Below, piece after piece: positions 1 through 11,649 of a DNA stretch of 64,000 bases. Under the pieces are notes generated by a model. That model did not search any database and was not told the origin of the DNA. It worked only from the letters and a program-made list of their open reading frames with translations. The position numbers and the translations under genes were made by a program. This DNA is from Linum tenue. Taxonomy: Eukaryota; Streptophyta; Magnoliopsida; Malpighiales; Linaceae. Each line of letters begins with the position of its first letter. The stretch's first letter is position 1. The stretch lies in NCBI GenBank assembly GCA_946122785.1, contig CAMGYJ010000009.1, positions 25,207,633-25,271,632 on the forward strand, in the 5' to 3' direction.

Positions 1-686
1 CATAACTCGTTTCTCCGCCTCGATTCCAACGCCGGGTCCTGAAATATGACATAAACACACAACCTAGCGTGAAATCGACTTAAAACACGAGAATCCACAT
101 CTCAAACGGCTTCAGAATAGGGTGAAAAATATGTGTAATTATCGGTCTATCACGTACGTTTGATCTTCGTCTGGGTATATATACGTCATGGATAGGGGTA
201 CTCTGAGGGAAGGTAAATTGAAATTATGTTAGTGGTCATTGCTATTAATTAAATAACTATGTGGTGATGCCGCGTCTTGTCGCGGAATAGAGATGGCCTA
301 TTGGCATGTATTATGTGGCTCGTTAAAGTGTTATGTTAGTATTATTAGTCTAAACCTAATTTTTTATTAGCAAGTTTGTTAGTAATATTGATTTGATAAT
401 ATAATCTTGACCGAGAAGAGATAAATGGCGGTGAACATCCGATTGGAAATTTTGGCTGGTAAATGATATATACCTAAACCCAAGTAGACCAATTGATTAT
501 GGGTAGGGTATGGGTGACGTATATGTGGGTTTGGGTAGAGTATGGATATTTACTTCCATAATCTAAATGTGTATGAGTTGGGTATGGATATCCATGGATT
601 CAAGTGAAATCTAAACATTTGATCAATATGTAAATTAAAAAAAAATTATAGGTACGAAAATCTCATAAAATGTAAATACCAAAACA
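1..686. other. no gene recognised
   Basis: I see no coding region here. Positions 480-600 are rich in TGGGTA/GGGTAT motifs on the plus strand, like the subterminal repeats of the hAT elements further along. No terminal repeat or target duplication could be set. Confidence 0.4.
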
Positions 687-691
687 TAATT

Positions 692-1045
692 TGATGTAGC
701 GCAGCTGGAGGAATTGATCGAAGCAGCTAGCCGTGTGGAGGAAGGAGAAGGAGCTATCCGTGTGGAAGGAGGATTTGTTTAATTGTTTAATTGTTTAATG
801 TTTTCTTTTCTTTTCCTAGTCGGTTTCGCTATTTAGTTTTCCAATAGGTTTCGTACTTAGTTGTCTATTTAAAGACCCTTTGTTTTGTAGTAAAGACCAA
901 CTTTTGCTATTTTCAATCAACTAAGCCTAAGGGTTTTGCATTCCCAGTGGGTTGCTGGTTTTACTTTAAGTTTTGCAGCTGGCAAACTTGTTCTTCTTTA
1001 CAAGTTCGGTGCTAGCGAGCTTCTTGGAGGATTCTGACAGTGTCA
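692..1045 (+). repeat. 5' LTR of the Ty3/gypsy element
   Basis: The 354-bp repeat starts TGATGTAGCG and ends CAGTGTCA. It contains a TATTTAAAG promoter-like motif near 865-875. It matches 5424-5769 closely. The copies differ by scattered substitutions and by an extra TTTAATTG unit in this copy. Confidence 0.93.
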
Positions 1046-1047
1046 AG

Positions 1048-1059
1048 TGGTATCAGAGC
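1048..1059 (+). other. primer-binding site, tRNA-iMet type
   Basis: The sequence TGGTATCAGAGC lies two bases after the left LTR. It is complementary to the 3' end of plant initiator methionine tRNA, the usual primer of plant LTR retrotransposons. Confidence 0.9.
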
Positions 1060-1096
1060 TGGCTTTCCCCTGTCTCTTTTCGAAGCTTGCCCAGCC

Positions 1097-2094
1097 ATGG
1101 GAGATCGTCCGGTCACACGTGAGGACGTCGAGGCTATCACCACGACCTTGACCACGCAAGTGACAAATTTGGCGGCACAAGTGAACAACAATCAAAACGG
1201 GAGGGACAGAGGAAGGAGAGTCAACAGGGAAGAACGTCCTAGGAGGGCGCGTTCGGTTCATGCTGATTTCGATTCTAGTTCGGAGGAAGAGGTCCACGAT
1301 GATGACGATCGCTCGAATCGCAATGATTATCGGGTCAAAGCTGACATCCCATTGTTTTATGGGACTATGGGCGTAGAGGATTTTCACGACTGGAAAATTG
1401 ATGTCGATAGATTCTTTGACGTGATGGAGGTACCCAAAAATAAACATGGTAGCCATCCGTTTGAAGAGTACCGTCGCTGTGTGGTGGGACAAGCTTGTCG
1501 TCCAACTCCAACGGAAAGCCCCAATCCGAACGTGGTGGAGGATGAAGCAGCTGATGATGGAGAGGTTCTTAGCGGAGGATTATGAGCAAATATTATATAA
1601 AATGTACATCGATTGCGTTCAGGGTTGAATGAGTACCGTTACTGAATACACGACCGAGTTCTTGCGCTATGCCGAATGCAACGAATTGGGAGAGACATAA
1701 GTCCAAAAGGTTGCTCGATATATCAATGGCTTAAAGGGGTCAATTCAGGAGAAAATCGGGCTGCAAACAGTCTGGACGGTGACCAAGGCTTCCACCCTTG
1801 CGCTAAAGGCAGAGTTAATGGAAAAATCTCCTAGGAATTTGCCAACCTTCCGCAAGCTTCCTCCACAACACAACCCTGATGTAAACGTCGACAAGGATAT
1901 GAATATGAGCTCCCGAAAAGGCCACCCGAATACAAAGAGCGCCGCCGGAGCGGGTAATTCCAACCCAACTAAAGGCCCCACCACAAGACCTCTAAACCCA
2001 TATGCGAAACCTGGGGGTGATAAGTGTTACCGCTGTGGTGGCCAAGGCCATAGATCGAATGTTTGCCCCTCTCGCAGAGCAACGACGGTTGTGG
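1097..2094 (+). pseudogene. gag remnant with zinc knuckle
   Basis: The likely start is the ATG at 1097 (protein begins MGDRPVTRED). A charged N-terminal stretch is followed by a capsid-like region. The frame breaks near 1440-1590 and there is a stop near 1697. The nucleocapsid part, open again from 1779, carries a CX2CX4HX4C zinc knuckle read as CYRCGGQGHRSNVC (about 2026-2070). This domain would bind retrotransposon RNA. The gene cannot make a full Gag as it stands. Confidence 0.85.
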
Positions 2095-5000
2095 AAGGGA
2101 TGGCTGCTTTCATCAAGGAGCAGGAGGATGAAGAAGACCGTAATGAATACGCCAAGGTAGAATTCGCTGAAGAGGAGTCACAGGAAATGGTGACTATCAT
2201 TCTACACAAGATCCTGTTATCATCAACGGAAGAAGGACAATGCAAGAACCTTTTGAGGACCCATTGTTCTATTCATAGCAAATTGTGCAATCTTATCATT
2301 GGGAGTACAGAGAACTTGGTTTCTCCGAGACTGGTGACGTATCTAGAACTAACCAGAGAGCCCCATCTGACACCATACGCTTTGGGTTGGGTAAGTAAAG
2401 GCCCGCACGCTAAGGTGACACGGACCTGCAGAGTACCAATCGCCATTGGTAAATATTACAAAGAGGAGGTTATGTGCAATGTGCTCAATATGGATGTTTG
2501 TCAAGTTCTCTTGGGAAGGCCATGGCAGTACGTCAATGATATTACATACAGGGGACGAGATAATGTGATGATGTTCACTTGGGGAGTACACAAGATAGCT
2601 ATGGTGCATGTTTCGGGATTCAACAAGCCACCTGGCAAGGCCAAGTCAAGTTTCCTCGTGATGACGGAGGATGAACAGGAGTTGTGCGCTGCTTATAAAC
2701 TTATAAAGAGTCATAATGGATTTGTCCAGTTGTGGTAAAAGGGTTGCTCAGCGTCGCATCGACCGAGACCGCCATTCCTCACGAGGTACAAACTATTCTA
2801 AATGACTTTAAGAAATTGATATCGGATGAGCTCCCCAGCACTTTGCCGCCTATGCGTGATATTCAGCATCACATCGACTTGATCCCGGGATCTAGTTTTC
2901 CAAATTTACCTCATTACCGCATGAGCCCCAAAGAAAACGAGATACTCCGGGAGCAAATTAAGGACCTTATGAGGAAGGGTTTAGTCGAGAGAGTATGAGT
3001 ACATGTGCAGTACCTGTGTTGCTTGTTCCCAAGAAAGGAAACCAATGGCGCATGTGCGTCGATAGCAGGGCCATCAACAAGATCACCGTCAAGTATAGGT
3101 TTCCCATTCCCCGCCTGGAAGACATGCTGGATGAATTATCCGGGTCTAAGGTATTCACGAAGATTAACCTGCGAAGTGGCTACCACCATATTCGAATTCG
3201 GCCTGGTGACGAATGGAAGACCGCGTTCAAGAGCAAAGACAATCTCTGCGAGTGGCTTGTCATGTCATTCGGGTTGTCCAACGCCCCTAGCACGTTCATG
3301 CGTCTCATGAACCAGGTTCTTCGCCCTTTCATTAGTTCTTTTGTAGTTGTTTACTTTGATGACATATTGATTTACAGCAAAACAATGGAAGATCACTTGG
3401 GGCACGTTCGACAAGTGTTTCAAGCCTTGCAAGAGAATGAGTTATATGTCAACTTAAAGAAGTGCACATTTTGCACGTACAAACTCTTGTTCTTGATTTT
3501 GTTGTTGGCGAAGATGGGATCCAGGTGGACGACGAGAAGGTTAGGGTCATCCGAGATTGGCCTCCACCCACGTATGTTTCAGAAGTTCGGAGCTTCCATG
3601 GTCTGGCCACTTTCTACCGAAGGTTTGTGCGAGATTTCGGCACTATTACAGCACCAATCACGGAATTCTTGAAGAAAGGAAAATTCCACTGGAGTCCTGC
3701 GCAGGAACAAAGCTTTGCGTTGATCAAGGAGAAACTTTGCACCGCTCCAGTCCTCGCTTTACCAGATTTTGACAAAATATTCCAGGTCGAGTGCGACGCT
3801 AGTGGCGTCGGCGTAGGGGCGGTACTCTCGTAGGAGAAGCGACATGTTGCTTACTTCAGTGAAAAACTGAGCGACGCTCGGCAGAAGTGGAGCACGTATG
3901 ACCAGGAGTTTTATGCCGTCTTTCGAGCTTTGCGGCAATGGGAGCATTATTTGATCCAACGAGAGTTTATTCTCTTCACTGATCACCTGGCATTGAAGTT
4001 TCTTCATAGTCAGAAAATTATTAATAAGATGCATGGTCGTTGGTTGAGCTATCTGCAGAAGTTTCCTTTCACCATCCAGCATCGCTCGGGCGTTCAGAAT
4101 AAGGTGGCGGACGCCTTGAGTAGACGCGTTTTTTTATTGGTCACTTTGGCTCAAGAGATCGTGTGTTTCGAGTTCCTCAAAGAATTATATGCTTTATATC
4201 CTGATTTCAAGGAGGTGTGGTTTACGTGTACTCATCAGCATCATACGGACGACTTCCATGTTCGCGAAGGCTTTTTGTTTAAAGGGGATCGACTGTGCGT
4301 TCCCAGCTCGTCGTTGCGTGAGCAACTCATCCGAGATTTCCATGGCGGAGGCCTTGGTGGTCATCTGGGTCGGGATAAGACCATCGCCAACTTGGAAGAG
4401 CGATTTTTCTGGCCACATCTCCGTCGTGACGTTAGCACGATTGTTCGGCGTTGTTATGTGTGTCAAACTTTGAAGGGTCGGTCTCAAAATACTGGTCTTT
4501 ATATTCCCCTGTCGGTTCCTGATGATATTTGGTTGGACTTGTCAATGGATTTCGTCTTGGGATTGCCTCGAACTCAACGAGGCGTTGATTCCGTCTTAGT
4601 AGTGGTCGATCGCTTTTCTAAAATGACCCACTTTATCTCCTGCAAGAAGGCTGCGGATGCGTCCAATATTGCCAAGCTATTCATTAAGGAGATTTCTCGT
4701 TTACATGGCGTCCCCAAATCCATCACCTCTGACCGCGACACTAAATTCCTCAGTCACTTTTGGATCACTCTTTGGCGAATGTTCGGCACTGCGCTAAACC
4801 GGAGTTCTACAGCTCATCCACAAACGGATGGACAGACTGAGGTCACCAATCGGACGCTCGGTAATATGATTCGGAGTGTTTGCGGCGATAAACCAAAACA
4901 GTGGGACTTGGCCTCAGGTAGAGTTCGCCTACAACTGTGCCATCCATTTAGCTACCGGTCGCTCACCTTTCTCTCTCGTTTATACTTCTCCACCACGACA

Positions 5001-5412
5001 CGTAGTCGATCTCGTCGCCCTACCTAAGGCTCCTGGTGTGAGTCAAACCTCCAAGACTATGGCTAAGGATATACAGGTTGTTAAGGAGACAGTTAAGGCG
5101 AAGCTAGCAGCCACCGGTCAGAAGAACAAAGAGGCTGCTAATGCGCACCGCCGTGAGAAGCTGTTCAACGTAGGTGATTCTGTAATGGTGTTCCTACGGA
5201 AGGAGAGGTTTCTTATTGGTACTTATTCAAAGCTCCAGCCTCGCAAGTATGGACCTTTCAAGGTGGTCAGGAAGATCAATGATAACGCCTATGTGATTGA
5301 TTTACCAGCAACTATGAACATCTCCAACACTTTCAATGTCGCTGACATCTATGAATTCCATGCGGACAATGCTCTTTATGACGATCCGAACTCGTGGTCG
5401 AGTTCTTTATAA
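2095..5412 (+). pseudogene. pol remnant: protease, RT, RNase H, integrase
   Basis: Parts visible in order are as follows. The aspartic protease region (about 2260-2640) lacks the expected catalytic D(S/T)G and reads NLIIGSTENLVS. The reverse transcriptase (2995-3480) keeps YFDD, but motif A reads FTKINLRSG where the family has an Asp. RNase H (about 3680-4130) has a TAG stop at 3831-3833. The integrase has an HHCC zinc finger (about 4340-4470) and a DDE core with DLSMDF, SDRDTKF and TDGQTEV. The C-terminal tail ends at 5412. Frames shift near 2738, 2997, 3480 and 4915. Loss of two catalytic acids plus the stop and shifts makes the copy inert. Confidence 0.9.
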
Positions 5413-5423
5413 GTGGAGGAGAC

Positions 5424-5769
5424 TGATGTAGCGCAGCTGGAGGAATTGATCGAAGCAGCTAGCCGTGTGGAAGAAGGAGACGGAGTTATTCGTGTGGAAG
5501 GAGGATTTGTTTAATTGTTTAATATTTTCTTTTCTTTTCCTAGTCGGTTTCGGTATTTAGTTTTTCAATAGGTATCGTACTTAGTTGTCTATTTAAAGAC
5601 CCTTTGTTTTGTAGTAAAGACCAACTTTTGCTATTTTCAATCAACTAAGCCTAAGGGTTTTGCGTTACCAGTGGACTGCTGGTTTTACTTCAAGTTTTGC
5701 AGCTGGCAAACTTGTTCTTCTTTACAAGCTCGGCGCTAGCGAGCTTCTTGGAGGATTCTGATTGTGTCA
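5424..5769 (+). repeat. 3' LTR of the Ty3/gypsy element
   Basis: The 346-bp partner of 692-1045 is directly followed by the right target duplication TAATT (5770-5774). It carries the same TG/CA ends and TATTTAAAG motif. Confidence 0.93.
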
Positions 5770-5939
5770 TAATTGTTCAATGGATTTACATTAAAATTAA
5801 ATTTGGGGTATCAAAATGCAAAATGTACATTATAGTGACTAAGTTTGATTTAATTAAATTTGGAGTACTAAAAAGTAAGTTTTTATGCAACAGTAAACTT
5901 ACTTTAGCTTTATATATATATTGATAATATCTCTTATGA

Positions 5940-6685
5940 TTATCTTCAAGTTATCGAACTCTAAGGGAAGCCTTGTTAATTGAAAAGTGAGGGTACACCA
6001 AGAGTTCTAATGTCATTTTGAAATCTAGGTGTTCCGAAAAGGCATGTAAATCCATATGTCGTATGTTGCTACACCTTTGAGAACAATTGTTGGTTTCTTC
6101 TTGTGTCCAGTATATTGGCCTACCCACAAAATCGAATAATTAATTCTTTCACCCCCAGTGCATGCAGTCAAATGAATCAATCATATTCGAAAAGACACAC
6201 TTCGCACTATGATCAAGAAGGCGACGAATATCTTCCACAGTTGGTGCATGTAAGTATTGAGTACTATAAATGTTGGTGATGGCCGAGAAAAATTTTCTAA
6301 GGCACTCCAGTGCGATGCTCTCACCCAATCAAAAGGTTTCACCCAAAGAGTCTACTTAGCATCCATATGAAGCATCTAGACTGAACTAGTAAACTTTTCG
6401 TGTGAGAGAATAAGTTACGACCTGCAACGTCTTTGCCTTGCTTGAAGTAGGAGTATTGAACAAATTCATCTATGATTCTATTGAATAATAAGGTAGGTTC
6501 ATTCGATATTGTGAAGGCCCTGGCATCGTAGATTGGATTTAGGTCAAAATAATCTTGTATCAAGCACTTGTGACTGTCTTCCTTATTATGCCTCACTGAT
6601 TTTCATGATAATGAACTATGATGAGATAACATTGCTTGTTGTTGATGCACGAGGGTTTCGTATATCATGAACATATTTTTACTTT
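5940..6685 (-). pseudogene. PIF/Harbinger-type transposase (ALP1-like) relic
   Basis: Read on the minus strand from about 6685 down, conceptual translation gives family landmarks in order. These are KCLIQDYFDLNPIYDARAF (the stretch before the helical core), then a block matching LECLRKFF...LHAPTVEDIRRLLD, then SFDCMHW with the first catalytic Asp, then pieces matching QYTGHKKKPTIVL and GVATYD. These are typical of the plant nuclease-like transposases annotated as ALP1-like. The longest open piece is 85 codons (6596-6339) and several frameshifts and stops separate the rest, so it is dead. No terminal repeats or 3-bp target duplication were found. Confidence 0.75.
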
Positions 6686-6699
6686 CATGCTCAAACTTC

Positions 6700-8866
6700 A
6701 CTCATACTCTCATTGATTATCATCAACTTGTCAGCAAGGGGAATTTATGAAGCAAAAAGAGTCTTTGGTGGCTAGAAAGATGTATGAAGGTTGAATGGTT
6801 TTTTAAAGACTGAAGGTTGAATGATGAATGAGTAGAATGAACGAGTTTGAGGGTTCATTTATAGAAACACAAATATTCATTCTGCAAAATTATAATCGAA
6901 GTTTATTTTATAAGGGTGACATAGATTGATTTTTATCATTAGGTTATACTTAAGGGACTCGAACCTCACACAACTCATTTCGATTAAAGTCGGATGAATT
7001 GTTGATGCCACAACTCATTATAATTAGTTTTAGATCAGCAGTTGATAACATAACTCATTTTAACAAACATGTGATGAATATATGGTTATATGAACCAAAT
7101 ATTTTATTTTGTCATTGATAACATCATATTAATGACAAAATAATGTCCAAATTAAAAGAAATATATATCTATCAAAATTTTCATCTTAATTCGTTATTAT
7201 TACCTATATAAACTCTGGAATGAATTATTATATAAAATTATGAAATCTACACTAAATTAGATTAGATTAAAACAAAAAATTAAACTTGAAGGATTTGCAC
7301 TTTGGCTCTTTCCATTGTAGCAAAACCCTTTTGGTGGAACCAAAATGTCAAATCTAGCTCAAATTTGTAATTTTACTCCACACCATTAGAGTTGGTCTTA
7401 CCCCCTTATAGTGTAGACCATCATATTTCTCTTTACTAAACTAAATTCGTCATTTATGATTTTTTTTTTAGCTCTACATATAGAAAGTTTTGTATTTAAA
7501 CCTCAATCTTATTTTTTATTATTTATATTTTTTAATTAATTTTAATTAACTTAAAAATAATCTACGTTATCCGTCAATGTGCTAACAATTAATAGAAATG
7601 AAACCTTGTATTAAATTGTTATAATGTGTATAGTTCGGACTTGAATTGACAATTTTTTTAAACATTTCGGGCATTGTAGTAGTATTAGGACTTCTTTATA
7701 TTACTATACTATAGGTTTTACATACACTTATTGGAGTATACCATATTGTTGGTTCACATTGAAGACAGGAATAAATTTAACACATCCATGTTGTCAAAGC
7801 AGATTCAAGATCCACCTGCCCAGAATTCTTCATCAATTTTCAATGAAATGCAAAGTACTATCTTTTATATATCTGATAATATTCCATAATTTCAAGTTCT
7901 ATAGCACTGTAAGTGTCAAATACAACGATGGCCTGCAGATAATGGTATCAACGATCATATCGTTATTACTAGTTTTCATTTTCATAAAGCATCAACGGAA
8001 GGCTGCATCCTGCTTAAACTTGTGAAAAATACACAACTCCAATAACTTGAACACTCGCAGAACATCTAACCACAAGGCACATGGTAAATAAGAATCTTGA
8101 CACGAAATTAGTTCTCTACAAATATGGTAGACAGATTTAACGCTTCCAAAATCAATTTATATGCGAAATTGCTGACCAAAGTAGTGATGGGTACACACCC
8201 TAGAGATTATAGAGTGAGAGCTAATGTCACTATCTCAGGTTAGACATGTCGACCAGATGAGAGCTCAAAGCAAGAGACTCTGAGACTATCCTTTGTTTAC
8301 CCAATCGTATGTTGCTCGATTGCATTCCCCATAATCAGAAGAGAGAACCATCTGTAACCTTAACATGCTCTGCAACACATCTGTCCTTATGTCATCATAA
8401 TCGCCATTAGTAGATCCTCTGGAGGTATGCAAAGAAGACAGAATTTATGTTGCCTATGTATCTCTAATGATAAGTCTTCATCTAGTTTAAAGGGAAAAAC
8501 AGTACACCCCCTCCAGCTTTGACTACAATCAATGTCAAGCTGATATGAAGAAACTGGATGATGCTAGAGGGGAATATATAAGAGTTTTCTTTTACCTTCT
8601 AGAAATTTTTAGTACGGCAAAAGACACTGAGACTGCCCATAAAAACACTTTCGCTCTTCCTGGTGCATTTCCAACTTCAATAACAACATGAGAAAGAAGT
8701 CCATGATCTAATTACCTGCAGCAAGATTGACAGCGGACGATTACGCAAGAGGAAAACATTAGACTGATGGATGAACCCAATACCAACTACAGCAAGATCG
8801 AGAGATGGTGAATGTTCAAAACTGCTCCAAACTCTTGAACAAGCATCTTTAACGGTTTTTGGGATA
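6700..8866. other. AT-rich intergenic, no gene seen
   Basis: No coding signal is seen here. Around 7290-7420 the stretch with AATGTCAAATCTAGCTC resembles one at 35250-35280 (AATGTCAAATCTAACCT), which may be a short shared MITE family. The right part (8200-8866) is the likely 3' portion of the minus-strand MIR399 transcript. Confidence 0.4.
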
Positions 8867-8962
8867 GAATGGCAGGGCAATTCTCCTTTGGCAAAGCAGA
8901 AGTATGCTTTTTATTGCTTCTGGCATCGTGCATTTTGCCAAAGGAGGACTGCCCTGTTATTC
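8867..8962 (-). ncRNA. MIR399: MIR399 precursor hairpin (minus strand)
   Basis: The arms 8873-8893 and 8936-8956 pair into a long stem with a loop of about 40 bases. Read on the minus strand, the 3' arm (8893 to 8873) begins TGCCAAAGGAGAATTGCCC, the canonical miR399 sequence, and the 5' arm is its star. Read on the plus strand, the 3' arm would be TGCCAAAGGAGGACTGCCC, a less usual form. The strand is set mainly by the promoter, since a TATA box and two P1BS sites lie just upstream on the minus strand and none were found on the other side. miR399 is induced by phosphate starvation and cuts PHO2/UBC24 mRNA, raising phosphate uptake and transport. Confidence 0.9.
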
Positions 8963-9084
8963 CTCAACCCACACCCTTCAAAACTTTCCAACTTCGACAT
9001 TTTGAACTCACTCTCTCTCTCTCTCACAGACACACAAACTTTAGTCACTTGAATAGTTGAATGTTATGGTAAAGTAGAGAAGCC

Positions 9085-9136
9085 CTTTTTATACAACATG
9101 ACAGTGGATATGCCAATGGAGAAGAACAGTATATGC
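9085..9136 (-). promoter_or_regulatory. MIR399 promoter: two P1BS sites and TATA box
   Basis: Read leftwards, there are two perfect P1BS matches (consensus GNATATNC), GTATATGC at 9129-9136 and GGATATGC at 9106-9113. Then comes the TATA box TATAAAAAG, written CTTTTTATA on the plus strand at 9085-9093. Transcription would start near 9055, about 95 bases before the hairpin. P1BS is the binding site of PHR1-type MYB factors that activate MIR399 genes under low phosphate. Confidence 0.8.
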
Positions 9137-9903
9137 CGGCACAATGCCTCCTGTACGTAGCCAAAGGTTCTTTCTTTCCCATCATGCACTTATGGTCCCA
9201 AATACCTTTCAGCTTTTTTCCATATTCTCCAATGAGATTTACCTCCTTTAATTGCCATTACTGGGTTTTCATCGGATAATTAGATGTTCGTGTCAACTCC
9301 CGTCTACTTCTTTTGATGGTCTGAAAAAAGACACTTGTAAGTTCCGCAATTCAAAACGGGATTAACACTTAAATATGAAATACCCTCCGTGCACATTTTG
9401 CAAGAAACTAGCAAAACAAAAATATTATCTATCTGCTCTTCGGAAGTTACGTTATTCTTGGCAACGCAGTGTCACCGCCTAATGAAATGACCAGATTAGA
9501 ATTAGGACAAAAGATTGAGGTATCAATAACTGGTTTTTCTAACAGTACCAATGTCCTTTTATCATTTTGTGACAACTACAGGGGGGAATTGCCTACTAGA
9601 TGATGGGGGTAGGAATATGAGATGGATGGCAGATACAAAAGAGCATACTCATAGATCTCTTAGAATCATCTTCTCTGCCCGCATTCACTAAAAGACATGC
9701 ATCCAGTGATCTACTAGCCAGCAAAATAGTGCAAAGCCAATTCAGATGATAGAGTTACTAGAGGTAATATGCCAAGCACATTCACCGTAGGCTCTCAAAC
9801 TAAGTCTAAACATCAAAGCTCGCCCAACAGAAAACATGGTACGAATCAAGGATTGGGTTTTGAAGGAATAAAATCTTTAACATGACCCCTATGAGAAAGA
9901 GTA
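9137..9903. other. spacer between MIR399 genes
   Basis: There is no open frame of note. It separates the minus-strand MIR399 promoter from the promoter of the next, plus-strand hairpin, so the two genes are divergent. Confidence 0.4.
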
Positions 9904-10010
9904 GGATATGCTTGCAAAATATGCTAAGATATGAGATTTGAAGAATGGAGGGAAAGGGGGGCAGACTTCTCTCACCATTTGAGTCATCTATTTCTGTACA
10001 TATATATATA
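9904..10010 (+). promoter_or_regulatory. MIR399 promoter: P1BS and TATA box
   Basis: A perfect P1BS, GGATATGC, lies at 9904-9911 and a TATATATATA box at 10001-10010. The likely start is near 10035, about 50 bases before the hairpin. Confidence 0.72.
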
Positions 10011-10085
10011 CACATGGGTAGGCTCAAGCCGATATGAAGCAAACAGACATCGTGCAAGGAAGTAACAAATCATTGGTGTGGATGC

Positions 10086-10199
10086 ATTACTGGGCAATTA
10101 CTCCTTTAGCAGGAGCATTGTTAACAATGAACATTGTTGATTAACAATGTGCAAAAACAGTGACTAAGCTCACTGCCAAAGGAGATTTGTCCCGCAATT
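10086..10199 (+). ncRNA. MIR399: MIR399 precursor hairpin (plus strand, first)
   Basis: The 3' arm 10174-10194 begins TGCCAAAGGAGATTTGTCCC, a miR399 family sequence. It pairs with the 5' arm 10092-10112 (GGGCAATTACTCCTTTAGCA) across a loop containing a small TTAACAATG repeat. The minus-strand reading (TGCTAAAGGAGT...) does not match the family seed, which fixes the strand as plus. A P1BS and TATA box sit just upstream. Confidence 0.9.
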
Positions 10200-11289
10200 C
10201 AGTCCTACACTATTACATCTGTAATGGATACACAGGAAGCAAGATATTCATAGCATGGTAAGTGCTCATCTATATCAACTCAATCCCAATTCCAAACTAG
10301 AGTTACTTGACCTGAAGGGTTGCTGGTTACATACAGGTGTGTTGCATTACAAATTTACAATGCCTTGTGTCAATTAACTTCGAATTTGTCCTCGATTTGC
10401 TTGGAAACTTCTCTTAACTATAATATAGAATTTCATCGATATGATAGATAACAAGTGCAAGAACAGAAAGAGACTGATGGATATAGGAGTCTTACCCTGT
10501 CTAGAGTTCATCGTTGTTGCCGCAGCCGCCAAAGCCAGCGCCACCATTCAGAAAATTTATGAGAAACCCAGAATGTGATTCATGTGTAATCAGCTATAGC
10601 CATCGTTATCGCCGGCGCATGCATGCATCACATAGATCACCAACAAACTAGATCTTCTTCAATCAAATTTATTCTGTACCAATAAAGCTGCGAACCCTTT
10701 GGATTATAATTCTCTCCCATATACCGACGCCACCACGTCTAACTAGCTTGCGTCGCGTTGGTCGGAATTTGCTTGAGACCCCTCGGAACAATTGGTTGTA
10801 GCAGAGTTCCTCTGTTTTCTTCATTTTTTGGGGTTGGATTACAGACTACAGTTGGCTTGGGTATTGGGAGTTTTCCCTTTTCTTTGTCATTGCAAATATA
10901 TATCCCAGTTGCAGAAGCAACCCGGGAAGCTTTACAATATTGGGCTTGTAACTGGACTCTTTCATCTGCATCTCCTCTATCTTAGGCCTTAGCATAGGCC
11001 CGCTATAAGCAAGGTTATCAACCCGAGGACTTGTGGATTTACCCAGATTGATACTAACTCGGTGAGAAAAACGGGTATCACATGCCTGCGGGTCAACCCA
11101 CAGTAAGGTTTTTGATTTGAAGTCACAGAACCTCATTTTTCTCTTTGATTTGGGAATTATGCCATTTTTTCAGTTTTCAACGTCGCTTATCTCTATCTTT
11201 GTAAATCTATTTTGAATACTGAAGGATCCCCTGTGGGCTTAGCAGGAAGAGAACTCCCTCGGGCATCGTCTCAAATATCATTGACAGAT
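10200..11289. other. no gene recognised; repeat-like block at 10990-11130
   Basis: The MIR399 transcript probably extends into the left part. The block around 11005-11110 (GGTTATCAACCCG, then GTGAGAAAAACGGGTATC) resembles 31385-31500 (AGTTATCAACCCG, then AGTAAGAAAAATGGGCAC), so it looks like a diverged dispersed repeat. No frame shows recognisable protein similarity. Confidence 0.35.
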
Positions 11290-11640
11290 CCCCCGTGAGC
11301 ACTCCGAGTAGCATTGAAGGATGGTTCAAGTTCTGTATTTTGCATGCAGTGTTTTGGCAGATTTGGCTAACGCGTAATCAATATAGCTTTCATGACGTGA
11401 AGGTCCCTGCTACTGTCATCGCCCGCAACGCTGCTAAAATGGCTATTTCTTGGGCTGCTACACATGGAAATATCAACAAAGGGCAGGGATCCGCTTGGAT
11501 TGCAAGTTTCCTCCGTCCCTGTTTCTGCGATTGAATGGTTTCATTGCTTTTATTCACTATTGTCCTCCTGAATGGTCTATGATTGACTCTTTGCCTCCCT
11601 GTGCGGATGGCAACTTTTGCTACATTGCTGCAATCAAATG
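11290..11640 (+). pseudogene. LINE non-LTR retrotransposon C-terminal fragment
   Basis: The frame 11295-11534 reads WFKFCILHAVFWQIWLTRNQ. This resembles the region after the reverse transcriptase in plant LINEs (the zf-RVT/RNase H neighbourhood, where W..W..RN is typical). Only the tail of the protein is present and no poly-A end was set. It may be a 5'-truncated or degraded insertion. Confidence 0.55.
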
Positions 11641-11649
11641 TTAATAAAA

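Larger units (their letters stand above)
692..5769 (+). mobile_element. Ty3/gypsy LTR retrotransposon, decayed
   Basis: The element is complete but dead. It has two near-identical LTRs (692-1045 and 5424-5769) that begin TG and end CA, flanked by the exact 5-bp target duplication TAATT (687-691 and 5770-5774). A primer-binding site for initiator tRNA-Met follows the left LTR, and a purine-rich tract (5411-5423) precedes the right one. Domain order is gag, zinc knuckle, protease, reverse transcriptase, RNase H, integrase, which is the Ty3/gypsy order. By eye the LTRs differ at roughly 18-20 sites plus one 8-bp indel, so insertion is not recent. The frame is broken by several shifts and stops. 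No chromodomain could be identified with certainty. Confidence 0.95.

Noticed and set aside
1043..1492. 149-codon minus-strand frame in the gag region
   Set aside because: It is a shadow of the gag frame.
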